Of a DNA stretch of 47,376 bases, positions 16,268-25,370 are shown piece after piece; within the stretch, counting starts at the first letter, position 1, and the number at the start of each line of letters is the position of its first letter. The notes under the pieces were generated by a model, which searched no databases, was not told the DNA's origin, and was given only the letters and a program-made list of their open reading frames with translations. The translations under genes and the position numbers were made by a program. The DNA is from CBDDFN01 sp965227065. GTDB taxonomy: Bacteria > Pseudomonadota > Alphaproteobacteria > SPJN01. The stretch lies in the NCBI GenBank assembly GCA_965227065.1, contig CBDDFN010000006.1:1-47376 (forward strand), written 5' to 3'.

Positions 16268-18838
16268 TCAATAGCTCATTGTCGCGCGCAACAGAATGGC
16301 GCGCGGCGCTGAGGTAAAGGCGATCAGGTCAGCGGGCGTGCCGGGGGCCAGACCCGGCAAAGGCGATTCCATCGTGAAGGTGGCGCGCAGCTCATTGGTC
16401 AAATTGGTGCCGATCACCGACAACAAGAAGCGGTCATCAGCGCTGGCCAGCGACAACGCAGCATTGAAGCGCCAGGCCGACGCCTGACGCGCAATCGGAT
16501 TGGCCTTGTCATGGCTCTGGAAAGAGCCGGTATAAATCGCATCGGCATTGAGCCCGATCAGATAACGCCCTTTGAGAACCGGCAGGATATAGCTCGCCCC
16601 GGCATTGGCCGACCAGTCAGGCGCCTGGAACATTTGCTGGCCCGCAAGATTTTGCACCGCCGGATTGGTGCCGGGGACCGGCACCGGCGGGTTGAACGGC
16701 AGCGGCAAGGGAAGATCACAGCCTTGTGCTTCGGTCTGGCCCTGATAGCAGGCCGTCACGAAATCCTCATAGCGCCCGCGATTGCGGTTGAACGCCCCGC
16801 GCAACACCAGCCCTTCCAAAAAAGAGGGCGCGTAGGACACGTCAAACTCGACACCGCGCACAGTGGCATCCTCGGCATTGATCACCCGCAGCGTGATACC
16901 TTCGAGGAACGACGTTTGGAGATCGGAGTATGTGTACCAATAGGCGTTGAAATTGAGGTTGAGCGCGCCGTTCAACAGGCGCGCCTTCACCCCGCCTTCA
17001 TAGCCCGCCACGGTTTCTTCATCGAACGCCACATCATTGAGACTGTCAGGGTCGCCAAACAGGCTGGTATTGTAGCCGCCCGATTTATAGCCCTGCTTGT
17101 AAGAGCCATAGATCGTCCAGTCATCATTGGGTTGAACCGTCAGCGTGGCTTCCGGCGACAGGTTGGTAAAATCACGCTCACCATTCAGCCCCCCTTCCAC
17201 CGGCCCAAGCCCCGTCAGCCCATAGACCGGGATGGGCGTCGTGGCCGGACGGTCTTCTGCAGTTTTGAGATAGCCTTTCTCTTCATAGGTGTAGCGCAGC
17301 CCGACCGACAGATTGACCATATCGCGCCAGACATCGAAGTCAGCTTGCGCAAAGCCTGAATAGGTCACGCTGTCAACCTCGGCCCCTTGCAGGGGAATGG
17401 CCGCCCCGCCCAATTGTCCGGGCAAAACAACCGGCCCAAGCAATGGCAAAGACGGCAACAGACCGATTAAATCGGTGAGCGCGTCGGGCAAGGGCAGATT
17501 AAAGCCCGGCAGCCCCAGAAGCGCACTTAAACCAATCGTGCCATTGTTATCAATGTCGGTGAATTCATCCTGATAATAGACACCCACCATGAAATTAAAG
17601 CGGCCCTCAAACTCGCTTTGGAAGCGCAGTTCCTGGGAAATGGCGCGATAGGCGTCCACAGACAGCGATCCGAAATTGGACGTAAAGTCGTTATAGGACA
17701 CATCCTGATAATTGATGGAATCGCGGTCATAAAATCCCGTCACCGAATGGATGGAAAAATCCTCAAGCGCGTATCGAGCCTCAAGCGAAGCAAGATAGGC
17801 ACGGGTTTTTTCGTACTGACGCCCATCTTGAGGGTTGTCCATCGGCTGAATGGCGGCCACCTCGCGTTCGGTATTGGGAACCCACACCCGCTCATCCAGC
17901 TCACAATCAATCACGCCTTGATTGAACAGCCGATAAAAGCTGCCCGACGGACAGGAATAAAGCTGGGCCGTCGAATTGCGGCCCGAATTGCGCGTATCGG
18001 TTGCCGAGAATTTCAGCCGGAAACTCAAATCGCTGGTCGCATCATAAGTCAGGGTAAACCGGCCGGTATACTCGGTGGCATCAGGCGTGCGCTCATAGTT
18101 TGAGCCTTCAAACTGATTGGTGACCAACCCGCCGGCCAAGCTGGTCTGGCGCTTCGCATGGGCAAGGTTTTCAAACGGCCCTTCGGTGAAGCGCACCTGA
18201 AAGGCCGCGCGTGCACCGATCTTATCGCTCACCGGGCCTGACAAAATCGCTTTCAAGTTCTTGTCGCGCGCACGCACGCCATAACCAATCCCGACCTGCG
18301 CAAAGAGTTCATCGGTGGGGTCAGCCGTGCGGATCGCAATGATGCCGCCGGGCGAGTTCTTGCCGAAGAAAAGGGCTTGTGGTCCTTTCAAAATTTCGAT
18401 CTGGGCCATGTCAAACAGGCCTTGGCGGACAATCAGGCCGCGCGAGATCTGCACCCCGTCAATATTGGTCGAAACCGCCTGATCCACGGCCGCTGAAAAA
18501 TTGCCCGTTCCAACGCCGCGCAAGGTGATGGTGGCACCAGTGGCACCGCCGCCCGAATTGATCACCAGCCCCGGCGTCAGCGATGCGGCATCTTCGATTG
18601 AACTCACATCATAGCGTTCAAGGTCTTCGGCCCGGAATGCCGTGATGGCGACCGGGGCATCTTGCAGGGTTTCATCCCGCTTGCGGGCAAAGACGATGAT
18701 TTCATCCACGGCGGACTTTGCGCCTGCGGCGGGTGCGGGCTGAGCCGCGCCGCCCCCCTCCTGCGCCCAAAGCTGTGTTGCTCCACTTGTCAATGACAGA
18801 CACGCAGTCAGCGCCGCCAGCCGTGATACTCGCCCCAT
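16268..18838 (-). CDS. TonB-dependent outer-membrane receptor (second copy)
   Basis: An 856-residue TonB-dependent receptor, paralogous over its whole length to the one at 12323-14917: same signal peptide type ending LWAQ, TonB-box-like VDEIIVFARKR, identical plug landmarks (LKGPQALFFGKNSPGGI), and matching barrel segments, ending in MSY. I chose ATG 18838 because the signal peptide begins there and a G-rich ribosome site precedes it, as in the first copy; an earlier ATG at 18874 would add 12 residues. The operator at 18881 is 43 bp upstream. Two similar receptors suggest uptake of two related molecules or a wider substrate range. Confidence 0.93.
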   Translation of the reverse strand: MGRVSRLAALTACLSLTSGATQLWAQEGGGAAQPAPAAGAKSAVDEIIVFARKRDETLQDAPVAITAFRAEDLERYDVSSIEDAASLTPGLVINSGGGATGATITLRGVGTGNFSAAVDQAVSTNIDGVQISRGLIVRQGLFDMAQIEILKGPQALFFGKNSPGGIIAIRTADPTDELFAQVGIGYGVRARDKNLKAILSGPVSDKIGARAAFQVRFTEGPFENLAHAKRQTSLAGGLVTNQFEGSNYERTPDATEYTGRFTLTYDATSDLSFRLKFSATDTRNSGRNSTAQLYSCPSGSFYRLFNQGVIDCELDERVWVPNTEREVAAIQPMDNPQDGRQYEKTRAYLASLEARYALEDFSIHSVTGFYDRDSINYQDVSYNDFTSNFGSLSVDAYRAISQELRFQSEFEGRFNFMVGVYYQDEFTDIDNNGTIGLSALLGLPGFNLPLPDALTDLIGLLPSLPLLGPVVLPGQLGGAAIPLQGAEVDSVTYSGFAQADFDVWRDMVNLSVGLRYTYEEKGYLKTAEDRPATTPIPVYGLTGLGPVEGGLNGERDFTNLSPEATLTVQPNDDWTIYGSYKQGYKSGGYNTSLFGDPDSLNDVAFDEETVAGYEGGVKARLLNGALNLNFNAYWYTYSDLQTSFLEGITLRVINAEDATVRGVEFDVSYAPSFLEGLVLRGAFNRNRGRYEDFVTACYQGQTEAQGCDLPLPLPFNPPVPVPGTNPAVQNLAGQQMFQAPDWSANAGASYILPVLKGRYLIGLNADAIYTGSFQSHDKANPIARQASAWRFNAALSLASADDRFLLSVIGTNLTNELRATFTMESPLPGLAPGTPADLIAFTSAPRAILLRATMSY

Positions 18839-18880
18839 CCCTGAGCCCCCCCCGAACGATTTTGACCGTCCCATTATTAC

Positions 18881-18896
18881 TCAACAGTGTCGTTGA
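18881..18896. promoter_or_regulatory. Regulon operator, site 5 (TCAACA-GTGT-CGTTGA)
   Basis: Inverted repeat with one mismatch in the right half, 43 bp upstream of the second TonB receptor. Its GTGT-CGTT core is shared with site 8. Confidence 0.72.
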
Positions 18897-18919
18897 TTTA
18901 ATATCTTGTCAAGATCGGC

Positions 18920-19408
18920 TCACAGCTCCACCAACTCCAGGATAACGCCGTCAGGGTCGGTGAAGCAGGCAAAGCGCGGTTTGCGGTCCAGCGTGGAAAT
19001 GGTCTGTGGAGGGGCGAAAAACTCAACGCCTTCACCCGATAACCGCTCGACCATGGCATCAAGATTATCGACCCGGAGCGCAATACGCGGCACACCGATC
19101 GAGGTCATGCCCGGCGCTTCTCCTGTCGCGGGCGGATCAATCCATTCGCTGATATCAAGCACGGTTTCCGGCACACCTTTGCCGAGCCCCAGTTTCATGA
19201 AAATCGCCCGCGACTGAGTTGGCTCAGCCCGATTTTCAAAGCCAAGCCCGCGATCAAGATTGGGGCAGCGCTCGGCAAAGCGCGCAACGGTGCGGAAGCC
19301 CAGCATGGAGTAGAACGCTTCAGATCGTTCAAGGTCGCGCACCACAATATTGATGTGATAGATGCCCATGATGCGCCCCGGCGCAGTGTCTGTGCCAACC
19401 TCACCCAT
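18920..19408 (-). CDS. VOC / glyoxalase-fold protein
   Basis: A 162-residue vicinal-oxygen-chelate protein made of two beta-alpha-beta-beta-beta modules. The first opens with GIYHINIVVRDLERSEAFY, with H18 as a probable metal ligand; the second ends in FTDPDGVILELVEL, where a C-terminal Glu is the usual last ligand. VOC enzymes act as isomerases, epimerases (for example methylmalonyl-CoA epimerase), extradiol dioxygenases or lyases. Length and pattern fit a small epimerase/glyoxalase-type member. An in-frame ATG at 19369 is an alternative start. It is transcribed away from the CoA ligase gene, with a single operator in the shared gap, and stops 23 bp before operator site 5. Confidence 0.85.
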   Translation of the reverse strand: MGEVGTDTAPGRIMGIYHINIVVRDLERSEAFYSMLGFRTVARFAERCPNLDRGLGFENRAEPTQSRAIFMKLGLGKGVPETVLDISEWIDPPATGEAPGMTSIGVPRIALRVDNLDAMVERLSGEGVEFFAPPQTISTLDRKPRFACFTDPDGVILELVEL

Positions 19409-19450
19409 AACGTCCCCGTTTCAATCCCGCATTGCCGATCTTGTCTTTAC

Positions 19451-19466
19451 TCAACAACTCTGTTGA
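19451..19466. promoter_or_regulatory. Regulon operator, site 6 (TCAACA-ACTC-TGTTGA)
   Basis: Perfect inverted repeat in the divergent gap, 43 bp from the VOC start and 56 bp from the CoA-ligase start, so one site can control both promoters. Confidence 0.75.
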
Positions 19467-19521
19467 TTATTATGCGCGAAGATCAAAACAATGCAAGGCA
19501 CGACGCGGGAGAGCCCCCATC

Positions 19522-21423
19522 ATGACCGAACACCCATTGTGGCAGCCCAGCGCAGACCAGATTGCGCGCGCCAATCTCACCCGTTTCGCGCGTTTTGCAG
19601 GGCTGGACAATCAGGATTACTGGGCGCTTCATCGCTGGTCGGTGCGCGAGCCCGCCGCCTTCTGGTCAGCCCTGTGGGAGTTCTGTGGTGTGGTCGGGGA
19701 ACGGGGTGCGCGCGATGGAATCGCACTCGACACAATGCCCGGCGCGCAATTTTTTCCTGATGCCCAACTCAATTTTGCCGAAAACTTTCTCGCCAAATTG
19801 CCTGAGGGTCCCGCGCTGATTTTTGAAGGTGAGGACGGCACCAGCCGCACCCTGACCGGCCCGCAAATCCGCGAGGCCGTGACCCGCACGGCCAACGGCC
19901 TTGCCAAACTCGGCGTGCAATCGGGCGACCGGGTGGCTGCCTGTTTACCGTCCATCCCCGAGGCAGTCATCGCCATGCTCGCCACCGCAAGTCTGGGGGC
20001 TGTGTGGTCAAGCTGTTCGCCAGACTTTGGCGATGGCGCCATGCTGGACCGGTTCGGTCAGATTGAACCCAAGGTGCTGTTTGCCGCCGACCGCTATGCT
20101 TATGCGGGCAAGGACATTGCGCTGAAAGACAAGATCGACTTGCTGGTCAGCCAGATGCCCAGCGTTGAGACGGTGATTGAAATCTCTTACGACACCGGCG
20201 CGTTCAGCCCTGCCCTGCCCTTCGACGATGACACCCCATTGGTGTTTGAACGCTTTGGGTTTAGCCACCCGCTGTACATCCTGTATTCCAGCGGCACGAC
20301 CGGCCAGCCCAAATGCATCATGCATGGGGCTGGCGGTACATTGCTTCAGCATCTGAAAGAGCATCAGCTTCATTGCGACATCAGACCCGGCGACCGGGTT
20401 TATTATTTCACCACACTGGGCTGGACCATGTGGAACTGGCTGGTGTCGGCGCTTGCCAGCGGCGCGGCCGTTGTTCTGTATGACGGATCGCCCTTTCATC
20501 CCGGACCGGAACGGCAATTTGCCCTTGCCGAAAAGACAGGGACCACCCTGTTTGGCACATCAGCCAAGTTTATTGATGCGCTGGCGAAATCGGGCCACAG
20601 GCCGCGCGATCATTTTGACCTGTCGGCGATGCGCGCCCTGTGTTCAACCGGATCGCCACTTGTCCCCGAAGGGTTTGATTTTGTCTATGACGCGATCAAG
20701 CCCGATGTGCATCTGGCGTCGATTTCGGGCGGCACCGACATTGTGTCCGCGTTTGTGTGCGGCGTGCCGACCCTGCCTGTGTGGCGCGGTGAAATTCAGG
20801 CGCCGGGCCTGGGCATGGATGTTCAGGTGTTTGACGATGATGCCAAACCGGTGCGCGAACAAAAGGGTGAGCTTGTCTGCACAACCGCCTTTGTGTGTAT
20901 GCCGGTCGGCTTCTGGAACGATCCTGATGATGCGAAATATCGCGCCGCCTATTTCGAGACCTACGACAATGTCTGGCATCATGGCGATTTTGCGGAAATC
21001 ACCAGCCATGGCGGCATGATCATCTATGGCCGCTCCGACGCCACACTCAACCCCGGCGGGGTGCGCATCGGCACCTCGGAAATCTACCGGCAGGTCGAAA
21101 AGATCGATGCCATTTTGGAATCAGTCTGTGTGGGGCAGGAGCAGGATGGCGACATGAAGGTGCTTCTGTTCGTCGTTCTGCGGCCCGGCGCAACACTCAG
21201 TGATGCATTGCTCGCGGATATCAGGACAAAAATCAGGACCGGCGCAAGTCCGCGGCATGTTCCCGCCCGCATCATCGCGGTTCCCGATATTCCGCGCACC
21301 AAATCAGGCAAGATCACAGAACTTGCCATCCGTGATGTCCTGCACGGGCGTACCATCAAAAACACCGGCGCGCTCGCCAACCCCGAAGCGCTTGACCATT
21401 TCCGCGCCCTGGCCGAGGTTTGA
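19522..21423 (+). CDS. Acetoacetyl-CoA-synthetase-like acyl-CoA ligase
   Basis: A 633-residue adenylate-forming enzyme that activates a carboxylic acid to its CoA thioester with ATP. It has an N-terminal acetyl-CoA-synthetase-type cap, the P-loop YSSGTTGQPK at ~255-264, the TLGWTMWNWLVSAL and STGSPL segments typical of acetoacetate-CoA ligases, and the catalytic Lys in RTKSGKIT at ~592-599. Length matches acetoacetyl-CoA synthetases (about 650). Since it sits in a catabolic regulon it may activate a keto acid or branched acid fragment. I chose ATG 19522 with a GGGAG site 9 nt upstream; an upstream in-frame start would overlap the operator. The SDR gene follows after 3 bp. Confidence 0.9.
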   Translation: MTEHPLWQPSADQIARANLTRFARFAGLDNQDYWALHRWSVREPAAFWSALWEFCGVVGERGARDGIALDTMPGAQFFPDAQLNFAENFLAKLPEGPALIFEGEDGTSRTLTGPQIREAVTRTANGLAKLGVQSGDRVAACLPSIPEAVIAMLATASLGAVWSSCSPDFGDGAMLDRFGQIEPKVLFAADRYAYAGKDIALKDKIDLLVSQMPSVETVIEISYDTGAFSPALPFDDDTPLVFERFGFSHPLYILYSSGTTGQPKCIMHGAGGTLLQHLKEHQLHCDIRPGDRVYYFTTLGWTMWNWLVSALASGAAVVLYDGSPFHPGPERQFALAEKTGTTLFGTSAKFIDALAKSGHRPRDHFDLSAMRALCSTGSPLVPEGFDFVYDAIKPDVHLASISGGTDIVSAFVCGVPTLPVWRGEIQAPGLGMDVQVFDDDAKPVREQKGELVCTTAFVCMPVGFWNDPDDAKYRAAYFETYDNVWHHGDFAEITSHGGMIIYGRSDATLNPGGVRIGTSEIYRQVEKIDAILESVCVGQEQDGDMKVLLFVVLRPGATLSDALLADIRTKIRTGASPRHVPARIIAVPDIPRTKSGKITELAIRDVLHGRTIKNTGALANPEALDHFRALAEV

Positions 21424-21426
21424 TCC

Positions 21427-22206
21427 ATGTTCGACAACAAGATCGTTATTGTCACCGGGGGCGCACAAGGCATCGGGCAAGCCGCGGCCCGGCAGTTCGC
21501 CGCCCAGGGCGCCGGAGTTGTCATTGCCGATATCAATGAAGACGCAGGCCGGCAAAGCGCCAGCGACATGGGCGGCTTCTTCATTTCCTGTGATGTATCC
21601 CAGCCCGACCAGATCAACGCTATGGTGGATGAAACCATTGCGCGGTTCGGCGGCGTCGATACCCTCATCAACAATGCCGCGGATTTAAGCCTGCTCGCCC
21701 ATGACGATCACTTGCTGAATTCCGATCTTGATGTCTGGGAAAAGACGTTCCGGGCCGATCAGCTGTCGGTTATGGTCGCCACCAAGGCGGTTTTGCCCTC
21801 CATGATCGAACGCGGCGGGGGGTCCATCGTCAATGTCTCGTCCGTCGATGGACTCAAGGGTGATGACACACGTTTTGCCTATGCGATGGCCAAGGCGGGT
21901 GTGAACATGCTGACCGAAATGGTTGCCACCCGCTATGGCAAGCAGGGCATTCGCTGCAACGCTGTGGCACCCGGCCTGGTGTTGACCCCGCCTGCCCAGG
22001 CCAGCCTGACGGACGATCTGCGCCAGATTTTCCGCGACCATGCCCTTGTCCCCCAAGAAGGCGCAACACCGGAACAGGCCGCCGAACTGATCTGTTTTCT
22101 GGCCAGCGACAAGGCCGCCTTCATCACCGGGGAAATCATCCGGCTTGATGGCGGCCTGCTCGCCCATGTGCCGCATCTGGCTGCCATGCGCTCTTTCACT
22201 AACTAA
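21427..22206 (+). CDS. SDR-family oxidoreductase
   Basis: A 259-residue classical short-chain dehydrogenase with the cofactor loop TGGAQGIG at 10-17, acidic IADINED turn suggesting NAD, and catalytic S139, Y152 and K156 (YAMAK). The usual NNAG reads NNAA at 82-85, a mild variant. It forms a two-gene unit with the CoA ligase 3 bp upstream, so a hydroxyacyl or keto intermediate of that acid is a reasonable substrate. Its TAA stop (22204-22206) lies inside the next operator half-site. Confidence 0.88.
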   Translation: MFDNKIVIVTGGAQGIGQAAARQFAAQGAGVVIADINEDAGRQSASDMGGFFISCDVSQPDQINAMVDETIARFGGVDTLINNAADLSLLAHDDHLLNSDLDVWEKTFRADQLSVMVATKAVLPSMIERGGGSIVNVSSVDGLKGDDTRFAYAMAKAGVNMLTEMVATRYGKQGIRCNAVAPGLVLTPPAQASLTDDLRQIFRDHALVPQEGATPEQAAELICFLASDKAAFITGEIIRLDGGLLAHVPHLAAMRSFTN

Positions 22207-22219
22207 ACATCGTTGTTGA
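22204..22219. promoter_or_regulatory. Regulon operator, site 7 (TAAACA-TCGT-TGTTGA)
   Basis: Inverted repeat with one mismatch in the left half, 67 bp upstream of the PQQ dehydrogenase. The left half overlaps the stop codon of the SDR gene, so the dehydrogenase has its own regulated promoter. Confidence 0.65.
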
Positions 22220-22285
22220 TTACTTTACACCACTTCCCCTAGACTGCCGCCAAACACAAAGCCAATCACAAGGGGAGTTGGGGGC

Positions 22286-24295
22286 ATGATCCGCTATGGT
22301 GTGATCGCAGCGTTTTGTCTGTCACTGATGTCGGGAGCGCATGCATCGGACTGGCGTCACTATGGCGCCAATGAGGGGGGCATCAAATATGCCCCGCACG
22401 ACCGCATCAATCGTGACAATGTCTGGCAACTGCGCGAGGCGTGGCGCTATCAAACCGGTGAAGGCACCCGCCCCCGCGCCTTTCAGGTCACCCCTATTCT
22501 GGTTGACGGGCTTTTGGTCGGCTGCACCACCCTGGATCAGGTCTTTGCGCTTGATCCCAAAACCGGTAAGGAAGTCTGGCGGTTTGATCCCGAATATTCA
22601 CCATCCCAATATGGCGCGGTGAATGCCAAATGCCGGGGCGTGTCGGCCTGGACAGACCCACTTAAAACCGCAACCGATCAGTGCAAGACCCGCATCATCT
22701 GGGGCACCGGCGATCTCAGGGTGATGGCGGTCGATGCCAAAACCGGCGACCCCTGCGCGGACTTTGGCGATGCCGGATCGGTCACCGTCGACGCCGGCAA
22801 ACCCCTGACCGAGCATGACGAGGTCCAGTTTCACAGCCCGCCCAGCATTGTGAACGGCACCGCCATTTTCGGCACCAGCCTGTTTGACCTCTACCGCAAG
22901 GATGGACCCAGCGGCAAAGTCCGCGCCTTTGATACCCGCACCGGCGCGCTCAAATGGGAATTCGACCCCGTCCCCCGTGACCCGGCCGATCCGGCCCGTG
23001 CAACATGGGGCAAGGGGTCTGCCGATATTTTCGGCTCCTCCAATGTCTGGTCGTTCACCTCCGCCGATCCGGACAATGATCTGGTCTTCCTGCCCACAAC
23101 AGTGACCAGCGTGGATTGGTACGGCGCTGACCGCCCCGGCGATAACCGCTATTCCAATTCCATCGTTGCGCTCCGCGCCAGCACGGGCGAGATGGTGTGG
23201 CACTATCAGATCGTCCATCACGGCATCTGGGATTATGATTTGCCCAGCCAACCCATTCTGGTTGATCTAAAACGTGGGGGCGAAACTGTGCCCGCGCTTG
23301 TGCTGCTGACCAAACAAAGCCTGATATTCGTGTTCAACCGGCTGACGGGCGAGCCCTTGTTCGAGATTGAAGAAAGGGCTGTGCCGCAATCCAGCGAAAT
23401 TGCGGGGGAAGCGCTTTCCCCCACCCAGCCCTTTCCCGCCAAGCCCGCTCCGCTCAATGATCTGACGTTGAGCGAGGATGACATGTGGGGCTTTACCTTC
23501 ATCGACAAGGCAAGCTGCGTCGACAAGCTCAACTCCGTCAAAAATGAAGGGCTCTACACCCCGCCTTCCCTGTCGGGATCGCTCCTCAACCCCTCCGGCG
23601 CGGGCGGCATGAACTGGGGCGGCGGTGCGGTGGACCCGGAAAGCGGAACACTCATTGTGCCGACCTTCAATGGGGCGGCCATCGTTACCCTCATCCCGCG
23701 CGAAGAGGCCGGCGCAGGCCAGGCGTCCGATGCGGCGAGCAAGATGCATTTCCCGCTGCTTGGCACACCCTATGTGGGCCAGCTTGAATTCCTCGTCTCC
23801 GATTGGGGCGCACCCTGTACCCAGCCGCCCTGGGCGCGGCTGAGTGCGATCGACCTCAACACCGGCGCGCTCAAATGGCAGGTGCCGCTGGGTTCCATCA
23901 TCAATGAAGCGCCCGTTCCGTTCATGGACTTTGAAATGGGAACGCCGATTGCGGGCGGCCCCATCGTGACCGGCGGGGGACTGGCCTTTATCGGCGCGAC
24001 CACCGACAACCGCTTCCGCGCCTTTGATCTGGAAACCGGAGATAAACTTTGGGAAACCGACTTGCCGGCAGGCGCGCAAGCCACCCCGATGAGCTATGAG
24101 ATCGACGGCACCCAATATGTCATCACCGCAGCGGGGGGACATATTTATTATCAGTCCGCCGCGGCCGGAGACTATATCATCGCCTTCACGCTGGATGAGA
24201 CGGCCAGCAAACCCTTGCCCCGCTGGCTGATCGTGCTGGGTGCCGTGTTGGCGATTGTCGTCCTGATTGCCTTTACCCGGCGGCGCCCAACATAA
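22286..24295 (+). CDS. PQQ-dependent (quinoprotein) dehydrogenase, periplasmic with C-terminal anchor
   Basis: A 669-residue pyrroloquinoline-quinone dehydrogenase that oxidises an alcohol, sugar or aldehyde in the periplasm and passes electrons to the respiratory chain. It has a signal peptide (residues 1-20), then an eight-bladed propeller opening with DWRHYGANEGGIKYAP, repeated GxxxW blade ends, and the HGIWDYDLP motif (~312-320) typical of the membrane glucose/quinate group. The five N-terminal membrane spans of glucose dehydrogenase are missing; instead one span at about 642-662 followed by RRR anchors the C-terminus. A strong AAGGGGAG ribosome site precedes ATG 22286. It overlaps the convergent SnoaL-like gene by 23 bp. 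It could oxidise the substrate before uptake. Confidence 0.9.
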   Translation: MIRYGVIAAFCLSLMSGAHASDWRHYGANEGGIKYAPHDRINRDNVWQLREAWRYQTGEGTRPRAFQVTPILVDGLLVGCTTLDQVFALDPKTGKEVWRFDPEYSPSQYGAVNAKCRGVSAWTDPLKTATDQCKTRIIWGTGDLRVMAVDAKTGDPCADFGDAGSVTVDAGKPLTEHDEVQFHSPPSIVNGTAIFGTSLFDLYRKDGPSGKVRAFDTRTGALKWEFDPVPRDPADPARATWGKGSADIFGSSNVWSFTSADPDNDLVFLPTTVTSVDWYGADRPGDNRYSNSIVALRASTGEMVWHYQIVHHGIWDYDLPSQPILVDLKRGGETVPALVLLTKQSLIFVFNRLTGEPLFEIEERAVPQSSEIAGEALSPTQPFPAKPAPLNDLTLSEDDMWGFTFIDKASCVDKLNSVKNEGLYTPPSLSGSLLNPSGAGGMNWGGGAVDPESGTLIVPTFNGAAIVTLIPREEAGAGQASDAASKMHFPLLGTPYVGQLEFLVSDWGAPCTQPPWARLSAIDLNTGALKWQVPLGSIINEAPVPFMDFEMGTPIAGGPIVTGGGLAFIGATTDNRFRAFDLETGDKLWETDLPAGAQATPMSYEIDGTQYVITAAGGHIYYQSAAAGDYIIAFTLDETASKPLPRWLIVLGAVLAIVVLIAFTRRRPT

Positions 24296-24692
24296 AGCCC
24301 ATCTTGTCGTTCATGATGGCGGGATTGAAAATTTCCCGCCACAGAACGATCTGGCCGTCCCGAAAGCCGAACACCATCAGATAGCGATTGGCATATGACC
24401 GTTCCGGGTCAGCGGCGAATGTCCCGTCACTGGTCATCTCGAAGACCACGCTGTCCTGATCAGGGCAGTCGTAGATTTTCTGGATGGTGAGTTCAAAGCG
24501 TGAAAAGACGGTGGGGACAAATTGCATCCCTGCCATAAACACCGCCTTGCCGCGCTTCATCGGGCCAGTGTGAAACGCCTGATAGGGCGCTTCCATCACA
24601 ATGTCATCATGGATGTGGGCGGCAAGCTCGTCCCAGGCGAAGGCCGAAACCAACCCGATCACTTTTTCGGTGGTTGCACGATTGGCGCTCAT
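24273..24692 (-). CDS. SnoaL-like / NTF2-fold protein (second copy)
   Basis: A 139-residue NTF2-like protein with the same plan as the one at 4401-4778: an N-terminal helix pair, DDIVMEAPYQAF, then strands ending in YLMVFGFRDGQIVLWREIFNP. The shared ending (F-DG-I/L--W-E-FNP) marks them as members of one subgroup related to SnoaL cyclases and ketosteroid isomerase. It is the last gene of the acyl-CoA ligase, TetR and SnoaL unit, starting 4 bp after the TetR stop. Likely cytoplasmic enzyme on a pathway intermediate; reaction unknown. Confidence 0.75.
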   Translation of the reverse strand: MSANRATTEKVIGLVSAFAWDELAAHIHDDIVMEAPYQAFHTGPMKRGKAVFMAGMQFVPTVFSRFELTIQKIYDCPDQDSVVFEMTSDGTFAADPERSYANRYLMVFGFRDGQIVLWREIFNPAIMNDKMGFMLGAAG

Positions 24693-24696
24693 CCGC

Positions 24697-25302
24697 TCAT
24701 TCCCGTTTCAAAATGCCTTGCAGCACAACCTGGTCGAAGGCATGGGCAAAACGCCGGGCCGATTTCTCACGTTTGGCCTTCGACATTTTTTCCGCCTTGG
24801 TGATAATCGGCCACATGAAAGATGCGGCAAGCCCGATGACGGCCAGAACCTCATCGTCAAAATCGTCGGTGACATTGTCTGACTCATACAGCGCCCGAAC
24901 GCCGCCCAGCCAGGCGTTCCACAGCTCGTCCTTCTGCACACCATCACCGAACAGCATCTCAGACAGCCAGATGCGCGACAGCTGAACATTGTCATGCAGC
25001 GCAAGCGAGATCGCCTCCATAATCGAATCATCATCGGTCTGCCAGGCCGCCAGATTGCTGGTGGCAGTGCTGATGGCTTCGCTCAGCTCTTCTCCGACCG
25101 ACTGCATGGTCGCCCGCAGCAATTCTTCCCGGTCGCCAAAATGCAGATAGGCCGTGCCGCGATTGACGCCCGCCAGGCGCGCCACACCCGAAACGCTCAC
25201 CGCTTCGGAGCCTTCCTGCGCAATCAGTTCCTTTGTGGCGTCAAGAATGGCTCGGCGCGTGCGGGCCGGGTCCCGGCCTTCTTCGGTTTTAATGGCTACC
25301 AT
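24697..25302 (-). CDS. TetR-family transcriptional regulator (candidate regulator of the regulon)
   Basis: A 201-residue TetR repressor. The N-terminal helix-turn-helix (about residues 12-58) includes TRRAILDATKELIAQEG and VSGVARLAGVNRGTAYLHFGDREELL, with the YLHF signature of the recognition region; the rest is the ligand-binding and dimer domain. It is the only repressor gene inside the 33-kb block that carries the TCAACA-N4-TGTTGA sites, and it lies in the operon behind site 8, so it would repress itself. Release by a pathway intermediate, perhaps an acyl-CoA as in KstR-type regulators, is inference. It follows the ligase stop by 68 bp. Confidence 0.9.
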   Translation of the reverse strand: MVAIKTEEGRDPARTRRAILDATKELIAQEGSEAVSVSGVARLAGVNRGTAYLHFGDREELLRATMQSVGEELSEAISTATSNLAAWQTDDDSIMEAISLALHDNVQLSRIWLSEMLFGDGVQKDELWNAWLGGVRALYESDNVTDDFDDEVLAVIGLAASFMWPIITKAEKMSKAKREKSARRFAHAFDQVVLQGILKRE

Positions 25303-25370
25303 TGTGTTTTTCGGTCCAAGTCTGTCGTCAATGTTTCAATTACCATATTGCGGCGCTGGCGATTTGCAAA

